The notes beneath the pieces are model-generated. The model ran no database searches and was not told the DNA's origin. It was given only the letters and a program-made list of their open reading frames with translations. Positions 24,738-33,570 of a DNA stretch of 64,000 nt are shown here, piece by piece. The DNA comes from Paenibacillus hunanensis (lineage in GTDB: Bacteria > Bacillota > Bacilli > Paenibacillales > Paenibacillaceae). Each line of letters starts with the position of its first letter. Within the stretch, counting starts at the first letter, position 1. Location of the stretch: contig NZ_BMMB01000001.1 in assembly GCF_014645615.1 (NCBI RefSeq), positions 248,001-312,000 of the forward strand, read 5' to 3'. A program made the translations under genes and the position numbers.

Positions 24738-25877
24738 TTGGCAGATTTTCCTTATTATCTGGATGGACAAACAGAAGAACAGATTATGCAGCGTATGCTG
24801 GACAAAGTGCCTTCGGATATCGATAAATCCGAAGGTTCTTTTATTTGGGACGCTGGAGCGCCGGTCGCCTTTATGCTATCTGAGGCAGCGATCTGGGCGC
24901 AGGAGCTGCTACACCGGGGCTTTGCCAGTACCGCAGCAAGCAATGACGATAGCTATCGCTCGGAGGAGCTGGACTTGCGTGCTGCTGAGCATGGCGTCAC
25001 TCGCCGCGCAGCAGTCTCTGCTTCCGGTACGATCCGCTTTACAGGTGAGCCAGGCAAAATGATACCAGCAGGTACAGTGGTTGCTACGCCTGCTGATGAC
25101 GTATCTGACGAGGCTTCACAGGAATACGAAACGACTGCTGCTGTGATGCTGAACGCATCGGGTACAGCTGATGTGCCGATTCGTGCACTTGTTGCTGGTA
25201 AAGCAAGTAATGTCGCTGCGGGAACGATTACCATTTTATCGACTGCGGTCAATGGTGTGACTGGAGTGACCAATCCAGCTGCCATTACAGGCGGTGCAGA
25301 TGTGGAGAGCGATGTCTCCTTGCTGGAGCGTTTCTATGCCAAGGTACGTAACCAGGGTACCAGTGGAAATAAGGCACAATATATGCAGTGGGCAAGTGAG
25401 ATTGCGGGTGTCGGGGCCAGTCGGGTGATTCCGTTATGGAAGGGGCCAGGCACGGTCGGCATGTATGTGCTGGATACCGATAAGCGTGCAGCCAATGCAG
25501 AGATTGTAGCGAATGTGCAAAAGTATATCGACCCTACACAGGATGGACAGGGTGAAGGCACAGCACCCGCAGGGCCGATCGTCACGGTGATGCCAGCGGA
25601 GGAGGTTGCGATCAATATTAGCGTGCAGCTTACACTGGCCAGTGATGCAACCCTGGAAGGTGTAAAGGCATTGATTCAAAATGGAGTAACGAGCTATCTC
25701 AAACAGCTGGCATTTACCGATTCGCTGGTGCGTTATACACGAATCGCAGCGATTTTACTGGATATTCCGCCGATCATCGATTACTCCAACCTGACCGTCA
25801 ACGGTATCAGCGACAAAAATATCGAAATTGGCGCAAGCCAGGTGGCTGTGCTGGGGACGGTGACGGTCAATGGCTGA
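24738..25877 (+). CDS. Baseplate J-like protein (XkdT-like)
   Basis: A 379-residue wedge protein of the gpJ/XkdT family. It starts TTG at 24738 as MADFPYYLDGQTEEQIMQRML. Diagnostic parts are the N-terminal D-x-x-EGSFIWDAGAPVAFMLSEAA block, AAEHGVTRRAAVSASGTIRFTG, and a C-terminal domain ending IDYSNLTVNGISDKNIEIGASQVAVLGTV. Six copies would surround the hub and couple receptor binding to sheath contraction. Confidence 0.92.
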   Translation: MADFPYYLDGQTEEQIMQRMLDKVPSDIDKSEGSFIWDAGAPVAFMLSEAAIWAQELLHRGFASTAASNDDSYRSEELDLRAAEHGVTRRAAVSASGTIRFTGEPGKMIPAGTVVATPADDVSDEASQEYETTAAVMLNASGTADVPIRALVAGKASNVAAGTITILSTAVNGVTGVTNPAAITGGADVESDVSLLERFYAKVRNQGTSGNKAQYMQWASEIAGVGASRVIPLWKGPGTVGMYVLDTDKRAANAEIVANVQKYIDPTQDGQGEGTAPAGPIVTVMPAEEVAINISVQLTLASDATLEGVKALIQNGVTSYLKQLAFTDSLVRYTRIAAILLDIPPIIDYSNLTVNGISDKNIEIGASQVAVLGTVTVNG

Positions 25878-26487
25878 TGTGGAAATTACCACGAATAGAG
25901 TACTTGATCCGAGTACGGCTTCTTTTGCGAGTGTAAAGGGAGCGGAGCTATTCTCGTACTTGCCTGCTTATTACGAACGTTCCCGCATCATGCGTCTGGA
26001 TATGGATCGTAAAGGTACGGAAATGGACGCGTTATATGATGCGCTGGATGAGACGTTCCAGCAGTTTTTTGTTCGTACGGCGACCTGGGGAATCGATCTT
26101 TGGGAGCAGGAGCTGGGGATTGTACCGGATGCAACCAAGCCCTTGGAGCAGCGTCGTGCAGTGGCGGAATCGAAATTACGCGGTGGAGGAAAGTTCTCAG
26201 GCGCGCAGGTGAAGAATGTAGCAGCTGCATATGAGCGAGGCTCTGTCGGGGTTACATTTGACCCAGCCAAGTGGTCGTTTACCATTACGTTTTTAGATAC
26301 GATTGGTGTTCCACCCAATCTGTCTGATCTACAAGCTATGATCAAACAGATTAAGCCGGCTCACCTGGTAGCTAATTATGTATTTCGTTATTTACGTATT
26401 AAAGAAATTCATCAAGCAATGACGATCAGCCAGCTTCAAAAACGAAAAATGTCAGATTTCGCAGGAGGAAACGTACATGTCGAGTAA
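25870..26487 (+). CDS. DUF2313 baseplate protein (XkdU-like, gpI type)
   Basis: A 205-residue protein of the YmfQ/XkdU family: LFSYLPAYYERSRIMRLDMDRKGTEMDALYDALDETFQQFFVRTATWGIDLWEQELGI and FTITFLDTIGVPPNLSDLQAMIKQIKPAHL. It closes the wedge and connects it to the tail fibre. ATG at 25870 overlaps the previous gene by eight bases. Confidence 0.9.
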   Translation: MADVEITTNRVLDPSTASFASVKGAELFSYLPAYYERSRIMRLDMDRKGTEMDALYDALDETFQQFFVRTATWGIDLWEQELGIVPDATKPLEQRRAVAESKLRGGGKFSGAQVKNVAAAYERGSVGVTFDPAKWSFTITFLDTIGVPPNLSDLQAMIKQIKPAHLVANYVFRYLRIKEIHQAMTISQLQKRKMSDFAGGNVHVE

Positions 26488-28720
26488 TACAGAGAAATTA
26501 AATCTGCTCAAAGTAGATCCAGTCGCAGATGGAGAACAATATTTTAATGTGGATACGATGCTTAATGCGAACTGGGATAAGGTTGATGCCTTTGCCGATC
26601 AGATGAGTGATAAGGTTGATGGCGATTTGTTACCAAGGTTGAATACGGCTCAGACGAATACAATCACCTTCAAACCTGGTACACAAACAATTACCGTAGC
26701 GCGAGATATGCCAGTGAACGTAACAACTTTGCAGGGAAAAATGCTACTGAATTTGACAGGACGATCAGGCGGCTTTGAGCAATTGCCAGGATTTTTCCTG
26801 AATGCTTCAGGCACATTGGATACAGTCAATAAAGTATCTGGAAATAGTGGATTAAAAGTAACAATCACGAATAATGGCACTGGTATAGCAGGTGTTCCAA
26901 TTTACAATCCTAAATTGGGTGCGAATGGAGCAAAGTATTTGATTAGAGGCGTAATTAAAAATGGTAATCTGTCAGGCGATGGTGCCTATATCCAGATTAC
27001 TGATACTGTGGCTTATGCTGCAAATAATTTGCCACTGATTAAAACGAGTGAGAAGTTCGTTAATTGTTTTGCATTATACGATGGTACAAAGTCCAACAAT
27101 AATACAATTTCCGCTTATATGGCTCTAAAGGGACAGAGTGGAGAATATGCTTATTTTGACGAAGTAGCTGTCTATGAAATCTCGAATGAAGAATATATTC
27201 GCGTATCTTCTTTAACAGCAGACGAAGTAGCATCCCAGTACCCTTATACAGAAGGACTCGCCGGAGTAAAAAATCCATATGCGATTCGCTGGACGAACTC
27301 ATCGAAAACGGATATTGCTTCGATGCTAGCATTCGATACGGAATTACTTGCGCCGCCTGTTCCAACAAGTGATGTGGAGCGGGATCGCTTGGAGCAGGGA
27401 GCAGATGGGCAGTATTACAAAACGAGTGTTTGGAATAAGATTGTTCTAGATGGTAGCTTGCCGTGGGCTTTTGCCCAGTCTTGGACAGGATATAAGGCTG
27501 TTACATGGCAAGATGTGCCTGCTCCTGTTTCTAATACCGGTTACATCACTAAGTACAACAAAGTTGTATTATCCCGATGGTTAGCTGGTAGTGGTGCTAC
27601 TTCGGCAGATTCGCATGTGCTCGACGGGACAACTTCTGATTTATGGATAACAGTCTCAGCGGCAGATTCAGGATGGGGAGATAATTATACCCCTACTAAC
27701 GATGAGATCAAAGCCTATTTTTACGGTTGGAAGATGTACGATGCTTCTATAAGCACGGATGGATCAAATATTTATAACCGTACCGATGGTACAAACAAAG
27801 CCTGGTGTCGCCGTACAAACGGTTTTAGTTCCGATAATGGGTATGCTGACGGTTCGTTTACTCTACCCAATACACTAGCATTCAAATTTTCTCCGTATGA
27901 GCTAATGTATAAGCGGCTTTCAGCAGTGATAGAGCCAACTCCTTCAGAAGGTGTGCTTAGCTTTGGAGCAGGCGAAAATATTATTGAACTCGGTAGTGGC
28001 TTAGTTTTGAGAGAGCCTGTAAAACCCTACCGAGATAATCTTTGGAACATTAATAATGGTTCGCCTAGTTATGAATCATCTTTAACCAAATTTAAAATTG
28101 ATCGTTTCATCGGTGTATACAAAAATGGATATCTAGATAAATGGATTTTTTATCCAAATAATGTTACTAAAGCAGGCGCTTTGGCACAGAAGAGTGCATT
28201 AGACTATGACCCGACTGGAGCCTATACTGCAAGCTATATCCGATTAGATAAATTTCCTGTCTCCGTGATTCAAAGTAGTATACCTATTAATGAACTTGCT
28301 ATTCTAAACGATCTAATCCGTGATGTACAACAAGCTACAAGACGAGTGTCAGCAGTCGAGTTGGAAAAAGCTGAAAAAACTCAAATTTCCTCTCCGTGGA
28401 TTGTACCTACATTACTTAATGGATGGACAGCTATTTCCGGTTATCGTACTGGATATCGCAAAATCGGTAATAGCAACATCGTACAGATGAGTGGAGTGCT
28501 GACTAATGGAGTTACAACAGTAGGTACAGTATTGTTTTATTTGCCACAAGGATATCGACCAGCCTCCTCATTTGTATTTACAGCGAATAGTAGAAATAAT
28601 AGCGGTAGCTACAATTCCATTACATTAGACGTAAGAGACTCTGGAGCAGTCTTGATCTCATTCGGTACTCCATATACAGGTGCATTAACTTTTGAAGTAA
28701 CATTTGAGGCAGAACAATAA
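26477..28720 (+). CDS. Tail fibre / receptor-binding protein
   Basis: A 747-residue protein. The first ~45 residues (KLNLLKVDPVADGEQYFNVDTMLNANWDKVDAF) match the conserved baseplate-attachment end of PBSX-type fibres. Long beta-rich middle regions follow, then a short coiled coil at about 610-630 (LNDLIRDVQQATRRVSAVELEKAEKTQ). The C-terminal ~110 residues form a compact domain (PTLLNGWTAISGYRTGYRKIGNSNIVQMSG to the end) of the kind that binds cell-surface sugars. Except for the attachment end, composition is AT-rich, as in the tape measure. It determines which cells are bound. Confidence 0.88.
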   Translation: MSSNTEKLNLLKVDPVADGEQYFNVDTMLNANWDKVDAFADQMSDKVDGDLLPRLNTAQTNTITFKPGTQTITVARDMPVNVTTLQGKMLLNLTGRSGGFEQLPGFFLNASGTLDTVNKVSGNSGLKVTITNNGTGIAGVPIYNPKLGANGAKYLIRGVIKNGNLSGDGAYIQITDTVAYAANNLPLIKTSEKFVNCFALYDGTKSNNNTISAYMALKGQSGEYAYFDEVAVYEISNEEYIRVSSLTADEVASQYPYTEGLAGVKNPYAIRWTNSSKTDIASMLAFDTELLAPPVPTSDVERDRLEQGADGQYYKTSVWNKIVLDGSLPWAFAQSWTGYKAVTWQDVPAPVSNTGYITKYNKVVLSRWLAGSGATSADSHVLDGTTSDLWITVSAADSGWGDNYTPTNDEIKAYFYGWKMYDASISTDGSNIYNRTDGTNKAWCRRTNGFSSDNGYADGSFTLPNTLAFKFSPYELMYKRLSAVIEPTPSEGVLSFGAGENIIELGSGLVLREPVKPYRDNLWNINNGSPSYESSLTKFKIDRFIGVYKNGYLDKWIFYPNNVTKAGALAQKSALDYDPTGAYTASYIRLDKFPVSVIQSSIPINELAILNDLIRDVQQATRRVSAVELEKAEKTQISSPWIVPTLLNGWTAISGYRTGYRKIGNSNIVQMSGVLTNGVTTVGTVLFYLPQGYRPASSFVFTANSRNNSGSYNSITLDVRDSGAVLISFGTPYTGALTFEVTFEAEQ

Positions 28721-28734
28721 AGGAGGTAGTAAAT

Positions 28735-29058
28735 ATGAAAGCTGTACCACTCGTAGATAAGAATGGTCATTTCATCGAAGATGTACTTGTTGATGTTTCG
28801 TTTACTGGCACTTCATTATTAGGAGATAAAGGTACACTCATTGCTGAGGCTGTTCCATCAGGCTTATATAAGCCATATTGGGACTTTGAACAATCTCGCT
28901 GGGTAGAAGGTATGTCAACGGAAGAGATTGCTGCACTCCAGCTTGTGATGACCGAATCATCGGAGCAAAAAATTGCGCGACTGGAACAATCCGATCTCGA
29001 TAACAAAGAACTAATCGCCTCGCTATACGAGATGCTGATCGCTCAAGGAGGTCAGTAA
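28735..29058 (+). CDS. XkdW-like tail accessory protein
   Basis: A 107-residue protein right after the fibre. The N-terminal beta part (MKAVPLVDKNGHFIEDVLVDVS) is followed by YKPYWDFEQSRWVEGMSTEEIAAL and a C-terminal coiled coil. This W-D-x-x-x-x-R-W-x-E-G-x layout occurs in small fibre-adjacent proteins, possibly chaperones or fibre extensions. Ribosome site AAAGGAGG. Confidence 0.75.
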   Translation: MKAVPLVDKNGHFIEDVLVDVSFTGTSLLGDKGTLIAEAVPSGLYKPYWDFEQSRWVEGMSTEEIAALQLVMTESSEQKIARLEQSDLDNKELIASLYEMLIAQGGQ

Positions 29059-29059
29059 T

Positions 29060-29224
29060 TTGAACAGTGTAAAAATGAAGTTTGCTGAAGCTTATTGGAC
29101 GCTTGTACAGGCAGGGCGTCGTTCAGAGGATTCCATTCCGGAAGAGCTGCGCACCGAGTATGACATGCTGAAGAAGAACGAAGCTGGTAAAGCCTCAAGC
29201 CTGTCGGATTCATCTATAATGTAA
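29060..29224 (+). CDS. XkdX family small phage protein
   Basis: A 54-residue protein starting TTG at 29060, one base after the previous stop, with AAGGAGG upstream. VKMKFAEAYWTLVQAGRRSEDSIPEELRTEYDMLKK fits the XkdX family, whose members follow the fibre genes in PBSX-like elements. Function unknown. Confidence 0.75.
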   Translation: MNSVKMKFAEAYWTLVQAGRRSEDSIPEELRTEYDMLKKNEAGKASSLSDSSIM

Positions 29225-29276
29225 TCTTATGCAACTATGTAAAATGTAGAACCACACCGAAAGGAGAAGGAAGGGG

Positions 29277-29879
29277 ATGGGGGAGCCTTGGCCGCAAATC
29301 ATCAAGATAGTCTCGACAGCGTTTGGCGGTGCTGCGGGCTACCTGTTTGGGGGTTGGGATGTGTTGATCAATCTGTTATTGTTACTTGTCGTTGTAGATT
29401 GGTTGTCCGGGTGGGCAGCCGCATGGATGCGGGGAGAGCTGAAGAGCCGTGTTGGTTTTAAAGGTATCATCCGCAAGGTTACGATTTTTGTCGTTGTAGC
29501 GATTGCCCATTTTATTGATCAGGCGCTTGGAAGCTTACGTTACTTCCAGGATGCAGTGGTCTTTTTTTATTTGGCGAACGAGCTATTATCCGTCATTGAA
29601 AATATGGGTAAAATGGGGCTTCCGATGCCAGATATTTTACGGAATGCGGTGCAGATTTTTGAATCCAAAAAAACACCGCAGGAAAATCCAAACCTGATCG
29701 AGGAAGCTCAGCCAGAAGCGGTCAAAGTGAAGGATGAAGAGGCGGCTATATCGGAGGAGCCACCGCCTTCTTCGGAACTAGATGAATCCGGTGCTGCTAA
29801 TAGTAGCTCTGAGCTTGCTCCATTGGTGTCAGAGCAGAATCAGTCACAGCGGAGTGATCACGAATCAGAGCGGTCTTAG
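29277..29879 (+). CDS. Phage holin (TcdE/BhlA-like) with long acidic tail
   Basis: A 200-residue protein. Residues 1-140 are a holin of the phage_holin_4 type: three hydrophobic helices around VLINLLLLLVVVDWLSGWAAAW, KVTIFVVVAIAHFID and AVVFFYLANELLSVIENMGKMGLPMPDIL. The D-W-x-x-G motif is typical. Residues 145-200 form a Glu/Ser/Pro-rich, probably disordered, tail (EEAAISEEPPPSSELDESG) not needed for the fold. It should make the membrane lesion that frees the lysin and tail particles. Confidence 0.85.
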   Translation: MGEPWPQIIKIVSTAFGGAAGYLFGGWDVLINLLLLLVVVDWLSGWAAAWMRGELKSRVGFKGIIRKVTIFVVVAIAHFIDQALGSLRYFQDAVVFFYLANELLSVIENMGKMGLPMPDILRNAVQIFESKKTPQENPNLIEEAQPEAVKVKDEEAAISEEPPPSSELDESGAANSSSELAPLVSEQNQSQRSDHESERS

Positions 29880-29984
29880 TATGATGCAGCAGGGAAGAAC
29901 AAGTCTTCTTTCCTGCCACCGCAATGGGATAGCAGGTTAACTACAATCATTAGGATGTAGGTTGTGAAGGGAGGAGAGGTCAGT

Positions 29985-30944
29985 ATGCAGGGGAGAAATG
30001 ATAATCAGGTGCAAGGAATCGACGTATCCCACTGGCAGGGTAGTATCGATTGGAGCCGGGTGAAGGCATCCGGTAAGCGGTTTGTGTTTATCAAAGCGAC
30101 CGAAGGCAAGAGCTACCGGGATCAGGAATTTTTGAGCAATGTGAATGGGGCGCGTCTGGCAGGAATGCTCGTAGGAGCCTACCATTTTGTGAATGCAGTG
30201 ACGGTAGCTGATGCGAAGCTGGAGGCAGCTAATTTTGTTAGTCGCTTGCAGGCTGCGGGCGGGGCTAGTCGTTTTGAGCTGCCTCCGGTGATGGACTATG
30301 AAAATAATCCGGGTAATCTGAGCCGAAGTGCGATCGATACGATTGCACTTGCTTTTTTGCAGGAGGTTGAGCGGTTAAGTGGGCGCAAGCCAATCGTGTA
30401 CACAGGTAATGCGTTTGCTCAAAATTTCAGCTCTGCGCTCAGCGGCTACGATCTATGGATCGCTCGTTACAGCAATACACGTGTTCCAGACGATGCGCCA
30501 GCGTGGAAGACATGGCATTTCTGGCAATATACAGATTCAGGTCAGGTGGACGGTATTCGTGGTGGTGTCGATGTGAATGTGTATCGCGGAACACTGGATG
30601 AATTAAAGGCACGTTATACGACAGCTACTGGAGGACAGCAGGGAGGTGACAACCCGATGACGACAGAGGAGAAGCAAGCATTTGCTGCACTGCAAGCGAT
30701 GGTCAAGGCACAATCCGACCGTATTGCTTCATTGACAGATAGCCGTGATCTTTTAAAAACAAGCATTTCTGGTGTGGATCAGCGTCTGCAAAAGGTAGAG
30801 CAAAGTCATGCGATGCCTATTCCAGCCTGGGCAAGCGAAGCCGTCCAAAAGGCAGAAGCGGCTGGACTGATTCAAGAAAGCGATGGTGGAAGCTACGACT
30901 TTTACCGCCTGTTGACAGTGCTTGACCGTAAAGGTCTGATCTAA
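29985..30944 (+). CDS. GH25 family lysozyme (endolysin)
   Basis: A 319-residue muramidase that lyses the producer to release particles. The GH25 catalytic domain (about 1-205) shows GIDVSHWQGSIDW, PPVMDYENN (acidic catalytic pair) and KTWHFWQYTDSGQVDG. The C-terminal ~100 residues are a coiled coil (KAQSDRIASLTDSRDLLKTSISGVDQRLQKVEQ) and a small helical end resembling a cell-wall or particle anchor. ATG at 29985 has GGAGG and GAGAGG upstream. Confidence 0.9.
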   Translation: MQGRNDNQVQGIDVSHWQGSIDWSRVKASGKRFVFIKATEGKSYRDQEFLSNVNGARLAGMLVGAYHFVNAVTVADAKLEAANFVSRLQAAGGASRFELPPVMDYENNPGNLSRSAIDTIALAFLQEVERLSGRKPIVYTGNAFAQNFSSALSGYDLWIARYSNTRVPDDAPAWKTWHFWQYTDSGQVDGIRGGVDVNVYRGTLDELKARYTTATGGQQGGDNPMTTEEKQAFAALQAMVKAQSDRIASLTDSRDLLKTSISGVDQRLQKVEQSHAMPIPAWASEAVQKAEAAGLIQESDGGSYDFYRLLTVLDRKGLI

Positions 30945-30978
30945 ATACACCAACAAAAAGCTCAAGGAGGATCACAAC

Positions 30979-31254
30979 ATGACAAATGATCTGCTGAATA
31001 GTGTACTTGCCTTTGCATCGACACTGGCGGTTGTAGTGCTTGCACTGGTACAGCTGGTAAAGACGACCGTTAATGTGCCCAAAAACATGGTGCCCTTGAT
31101 CGGGCTTTTCGTAGGGTTGGTAATTGGAGCGGTAGCGTATCCATTTACGGAGCTGGCGCTTGTCCCTCGCCTATGGTCTGGTGGTCTGGCAGGGCTTGCC
31201 GCAACAGGTCTGTTTGAGCTAGCCTTCAATCCGAAAAATGGAATGACTCGCTAG
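30979..31254 (+). CDS. Second small holin-like protein
   Basis: A 91-residue protein with two or three hydrophobic helices (VLAFASTLAVVVLALVQLVKT, MVPLIGLFVGLVIGAVAYPF, GGLAGLAATGLFELAF) and a polar C-terminus. ATG after CAAGGAGG. It follows the endolysin by 34 bases and is the last gene of the tail locus, so the lysis cassette is holin-lysin-holin. It may be an antiholin or auxiliary holin. Confidence 0.78.
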   Translation: MTNDLLNSVLAFASTLAVVVLALVQLVKTTVNVPKNMVPLIGLFVGLVIGAVAYPFTELALVPRLWSGGLAGLAATGLFELAFNPKNGMTR

Positions 31255-31310
31255 GGTTAAGCCACTAGATTAGTCGTTGCCTTATGCGTGAAGGGCAAAT
31301 ACAATCCTTG

Positions 31311-31429
31311 CGAAGCACGAAGCACGAAGCACGAAGCACGAAGCACGAAGCACGAAGCACGAAGCACGAAGCACGAAGCACGAAGCACGAAGCACGAAGC
31401 ACGAAGCACGAAGCACGAAGCACGAAGCA
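31311..31429. repeat. 17 perfect copies of a 7-bp repeat
   Basis: CGAAGCA repeated 17 times without a single change (119 bases). Because seven is not a multiple of three, all three frames read through the same heptapeptide cycle; on the minus strand this gives a spurious Cys/Phe/Arg-rich ORF. It sits 57 bases after the last tail gene. The perfection indicates recent slippage and probable copy-number variation. Confidence 0.97.
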
Positions 31430-31438
31430 ACTATAAAT

Positions 31439-31480
31439 AAAAGGCGCTCCGTGCTCTTCGGATGGGATAGCGCTCTTTGG
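31439..31480. terminator. Probable bidirectional terminator
   Basis: AAAGGCGCT and AGCGCTCTTT flank a 20-base loop; a minus-strand T-tract (TTTTATTTA) follows. It separates the plus-strand tail operon from the minus-strand 5'-nucleotidase gene. Confidence 0.55.
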
Positions 31481-31707
31481 CATGGCTACCAGCATATGCT
31501 CCTGTCACAGGAACCTGCTGCTCGCTTACCATAGAAGCTCTATCCATCAGAAAAGCTTAGGATCGCCTTTTTGTTGCATTCGCGTTCAGTTTAGTGAATA
31601 CAGTCGCGCTTAGAACTAGCTATACGTTTCTTCATATTCAAACTCACTATTCCAATGCACTTCCCCATACTCTTCCATTTTCTCTTCATTTCTCGATCTA
31701 CATCCCA

Positions 31708-33570
31708 TTACGATGCAGCTGGTAGCTCCAGCTTCTGACCTGGATAGATCCAGTGTGGATTTTTCAGGTCGTTCAGATCGCGCAATACTTTCCAGGTGGT
31801 ACCGTGATTTTTAGCAATGGAATACAGTGTATCCCCACTTTTTACTACATACACATCGCTATCACCGGATACAGGTGGTGCAGGTACAGGCTTGATCGGA
31901 TCGGCTACGATAGGTGGCTTCGCAGGCGTTGCTGGTTTAGCTGGTGTCGTTGCAGGCTTACCTGGTGTTGGTGTGCCTGTAGCCGGTGTTGTTGCTGGCG
32001 TCGCGGCTTCTACAATGCGTTTGCCAGAAGTGAGACTTTTACTACCATTTTTCTGCATGTATTCGATCAGCGCTTCATCCAGTGTACCGTACGTACCGGT
32101 TTGCTGCTTACCAACGAACATTTTGTATTCGTCTCCACCAGCGACCATGAAGTCATTCGTTGCGAGATTATACGTTTTGTTGAGATCCAGCGCTTTACCG
32201 CCAACCGTTACGGAATGTACACGGCTGCCCGCAGGCTTGGAAGGATCGATTTTGTACGTAATGCCAGACACATGGGAAAATGCGCCTTTTGGTGTTGGAT
32301 AGTCGGTTGCCCCATTTTCAAGGGCTGCCAGAATATCTTTACCTGTAACTTGAATGGAAATGACCAGATTACCAAATGGAAGCACTGTTACGATCTCGCC
32401 CTTCGTCACCGGGCCTGCATCGATAGATGCGCGGATACCGCCGCCATTCGTAATCGCTGCATCTGCACCAGAGATGGAACGCATCGCATCGGTGATCAGG
32501 TCACCCAGATTCGTTTCACCAGCGCGTACCTTTTCGCGTGCGCCTTCAAGCGCAACTGGAGATTGAGCAACCACCTCATTCAGGATCGGCTCCTGGGATG
32601 CTTTGATGGAATCGATCAGGCTCGCTACCTCTGCATTAGGCGTCACATTGGCAGCGGCTTTCTCATCGACCGTGTACGCTTCTTTTTTAGTCACTGCGCC
32701 TTTGTCGACCCATAGATCAACAACGCCCAGATGCTCGCCGTATTCACCTGTGCTGGCGATCAGTGTACCATTTTCCGTCTGCCCATTCGTCAGCAACGTA
32801 TGGCTATGACCGTCGATGAATACGTCGATGCCAGGTACAGCCTTCACGATATCGATGCTCGTTTGCTCTGTTGATTGATCCATACCGATATGACCGAGTG
32901 CCACGATCACATCAACCTTGCCTTTCAGCTCAGTGACCATTTTGCGAGCGGCTTCGGTTGGATCGGTGAATTCAACATTTTTTACGTTGTTCGGATTCGT
33001 TTTGTACGCTGTCTCCGGTGTTTCCAGACCGAAGATACCTACCTTCACGCCATCCACTTCACGGATAATATACGGCTCAAATGGAGCTTTCCCCGTATCC
33101 TTTTGAATAATATTGGAGGAGATTACTGGGAAGTTTGCCATTTTAGCAAGCTCCAGCAGGCGCTCGTAGCCATAATCGAATTCATGGTTACCAGGCTCCA
33201 TGGCAGCATAGCCCATTTTGTTCATGACCTGAATCATGCTCTCACCGCGTACGAGTGTAGCGAAGGAAGTACCATGTACGGCATCGCCATCATCAAGTAG
33301 CAGTGTATTCGGGTTAGCGGCACGGTACAGATCAGCCAGCCCTGCAATTTTCGCCAGACCCATGGATGGAGATTCTTCCACCGCATGAGCATGGACGTCG
33401 TTCGTATGTAACAGTGTAATATGTGTGCCTGTGCCAGCATCCTGCTGCATTTGCTGCTTAATTCCGTCTACTGTCAATGTAGCGGGAGCTGCCGCGCTTA
33501 CCAGGCTTGCCGCATTGAAAGTCATAAATGCTGACATGGCGAGTGCAAAAACCGTTTTGCCTTTGAACAT
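31708..33570 (-). CDS. Secreted 5'-nucleotidase/UDP-sugar-hydrolase-type phosphoesterase with LysM
   Basis: A 620-residue secreted enzyme. A signal peptide (cut after AAPA or SAA, about 26-28) precedes a metallophosphoesterase domain: LLHTNDVHAHA, DDGDAVHG, GNHEFDYG, GHIGMD and DGHSH hold the two metals. The 5'-nucleotidase C-terminal domain (ETNLGDLITDAMRS, ITNGGGIRASI, LPFGN, NDFMVAGGDEY) recognises the nucleotide. A Thr/Pro/Ala/Lys linker and a C-terminal LysM (YVVKSGDTLYSIAKNHGTTWKVLRDLN) tie it to the cell wall. It likely scavenges phosphate and nucleosides from extracellular nucleotides. ATG with AAGGAGGC upstream. Confidence 0.93.
   Translation of the reverse strand: MFKGKTVFALAMSAFMTFNAASLVSAAAPATLTVDGIKQQMQQDAGTGTHITLLHTNDVHAHAVEESPSMGLAKIAGLADLYRAANPNTLLLDDGDAVHGTSFATLVRGESMIQVMNKMGYAAMEPGNHEFDYGYERLLELAKMANFPVISSNIIQKDTGKAPFEPYIIREVDGVKVGIFGLETPETAYKTNPNNVKNVEFTDPTEAARKMVTELKGKVDVIVALGHIGMDQSTEQTSIDIVKAVPGIDVFIDGHSHTLLTNGQTENGTLIASTGEYGEHLGVVDLWVDKGAVTKKEAYTVDEKAAANVTPNAEVASLIDSIKASQEPILNEVVAQSPVALEGAREKVRAGETNLGDLITDAMRSISGADAAITNGGGIRASIDAGPVTKGEIVTVLPFGNLVISIQVTGKDILAALENGATDYPTPKGAFSHVSGITYKIDPSKPAGSRVHSVTVGGKALDLNKTYNLATNDFMVAGGDEYKMFVGKQQTGTYGTLDEALIEYMQKNGSKSLTSGKRIVEAATPATTPATGTPTPGKPATTPAKPATPAKPPIVADPIKPVPAPPVSGDSDVYVVKSGDTLYSIAKNHGTTWKVLRDLNDLKNPHWIYPGQKLELPAAS

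Noticed and set aside
13380..31254. Complete prophage
   Set aside because: No integrase, replication, packaging or capsid genes and no attachment-site repeats were seen at the edges; the tail-only reading fits better.
31311..31429. CRISPR array candidate from the dense repeats
   Set aside because: Units are 7 bp, directly adjacent and without spacers; no cas genes are present.
31265..31495. Minus-strand open frame with repeated Cys-Phe-Val-Leu-Arg peptide
   Set aside because: It is only the translation of the 7-bp repeat array, which is open in all frames because the unit contains no stop.
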